The notes below the pieces were generated by a model. It made no database searches, was not told the DNA's origin, and worked only from the letters and a program-made list of their open reading frames with translations. This document shows, in pieces, positions 33,257-33,683 of a DNA stretch of 33,683 nt. The stretch covers positions 1 through 33,683 of the forward strand of contig JAGWAC010000001.1 of assembly GCA_018302125.1 (NCBI GenBank). The letters run 5' to 3'. Origin of the DNA: Candidatus Woesearchaeota archaeon (lineage in GTDB: Archaea; Nanobdellota; Nanobdellia; SCGC-AAA011-G17; JACPIM01). Made by a program: the position numbers and the translations under genes. Position 1 is the stretch's first letter. Every line of letters starts with the position of its first letter.

Positions 33257-33368
33257 TCTTTTTTCCTTATATAGATGACATTTATATAATTATTTATCTC
33301 TGCTTTTCAAGGGGGCCGCACAGAGCCTGAAAGAAAATAATATAAACAAAAAGAATTTAGAAATTCTT

Positions 33369-33449
33369 ATGCCAAAACCAAAAAGAGTAAGTAAGCCAAA
33401 AAAGAAGATGGCTAAAAAAAGAGAAGAAAAAGTCTGCAGATTTTGTTAA
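33369..33449 (+). CDS. Lys-rich mini-ORF (26 aa)
   Basis: MPKPKRVSKPKKKMAKKREEKVCRFC*; coding status uncertain. Confidence 0.25.
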   Translation: MPKPKRVSKPKKKMAKKREEKVCRFC

Positions 33450-33455
33450 TTTATA

Positions 33456-33527
33456 ATGATTAATTTCAGAATAGCTGTAAAATCATTTATTATAAATAAT
33501 GAAAATAAGCTTCTATTACTTAAAAGT
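33456..33527 (+). pseudogene. N-terminal fragment of a Nudix-like protein
   Basis: MINFRIAVKSFIINNENKLLLLKS resembles the first Nudix strands, then similarity is lost and no Nudix box follows. Confidence 0.35.
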
Positions 33528-33550
33528 ACTATAAACATAATAAATATATT

Positions 33551-33578
33551 TGTATACAAGTTACCGCATATGTATACA
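33551..33578 (+). promoter_or_regulatory. Twin palindromic operator TGTATACA-N12-TGTATACA
   Basis: Two perfect 8-bp palindromes at 33551-33558 and 33571-33578, 20 bp centre to centre, ending 1 nt before the RHH ATG. Confidence 0.65.
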
Positions 33579-33579
33579 C

Positions 33580-33683
33580 ATGGCAGAAACTGTATCAGTA
33601 AGAATATCAGAAGAAGATCTTAAAAAGATAAAACAAATATCAAAATATGGAAAAACCTCTAAATCAGAAGTACTCAGAGAAGT
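33580..33683 (+). CDS. Ribbon-helix-helix antitoxin/repressor-like protein (truncated by window end)
   Basis: MAETVSVRISEEDLKKIKQISKYGKTSKSEVLREV... fits the RHH pattern. Confidence 0.7.
   Translation, partial: MAETVSVRISEEDLKKIKQISKYGKTSKSEVLRE

Noticed and set aside
33369-33449. Bacterial S18-like protein (KVCRFC)
   Set aside because: Only four to six residues resemble bS18 in a 26-aa Lys-rich peptide; not meaningful.
1-33683. CRISPR array
   Set aside because: No regularly spaced direct repeats with unique spacers; the dispersed hairpin element is irregularly spaced over about 23 kb.

Overview
AT-rich archaeal chromosomal segment, most likely from a small-genome DPANN-type archaeon (Woesearchaeota/Pacearchaeota-like; lineage is inferred from gene content and style). 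It is packed with information-processing genes: RpoN, aIF5B/IF2, eS6, L10e, L35Ae, S9, L13, L18e, RpoD, S11, S4, S13, DUF655, Rpb4/RpoF, L21e, the CCA-adding enzyme, proteasome beta, aCPSF1/FttA, aRF1, ValRS, MTAP, an NSUN-type m5C methyltransferase, a METTL5-like methyltransferase, MBF1 and ScpB. The main unusual findings are: (i) two inteins in the two 'termination' factors. One is a 134-aa mini-intein splitting the GGQ motif of aRF1. The other is a 515-aa LAGLIDADG intein splitting the VY/TGD metal-ligand motif of aCPSF1/FttA. (ii) A dispersed, same-strand hairpin element (~AACCTTTTTnnnAAAAAGCTTAACCAAAAA), with about a dozen copies in intercistronic gaps. (iii) One copy of that element lies inside the intron of a tRNA-Gly(GCC). 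(iv) A tRNA-Val(UAC) with 14 extra nt in its D-arm. (v) Several decayed or frame-broken genes missing from the ORF track: a VKOR-like gene, a small membrane protein, a thioredoxin-like membrane protein and an HTH/homing-endonuclease-like relic. (vi) A structured intergenic region at ~12.2-12.37 kb. (vii) A twin-palindrome operator directly upstream of a ribbon-helix-helix antitoxin-like gene at the right edge. All calls come from reading the sequence by eye; no database search was run.
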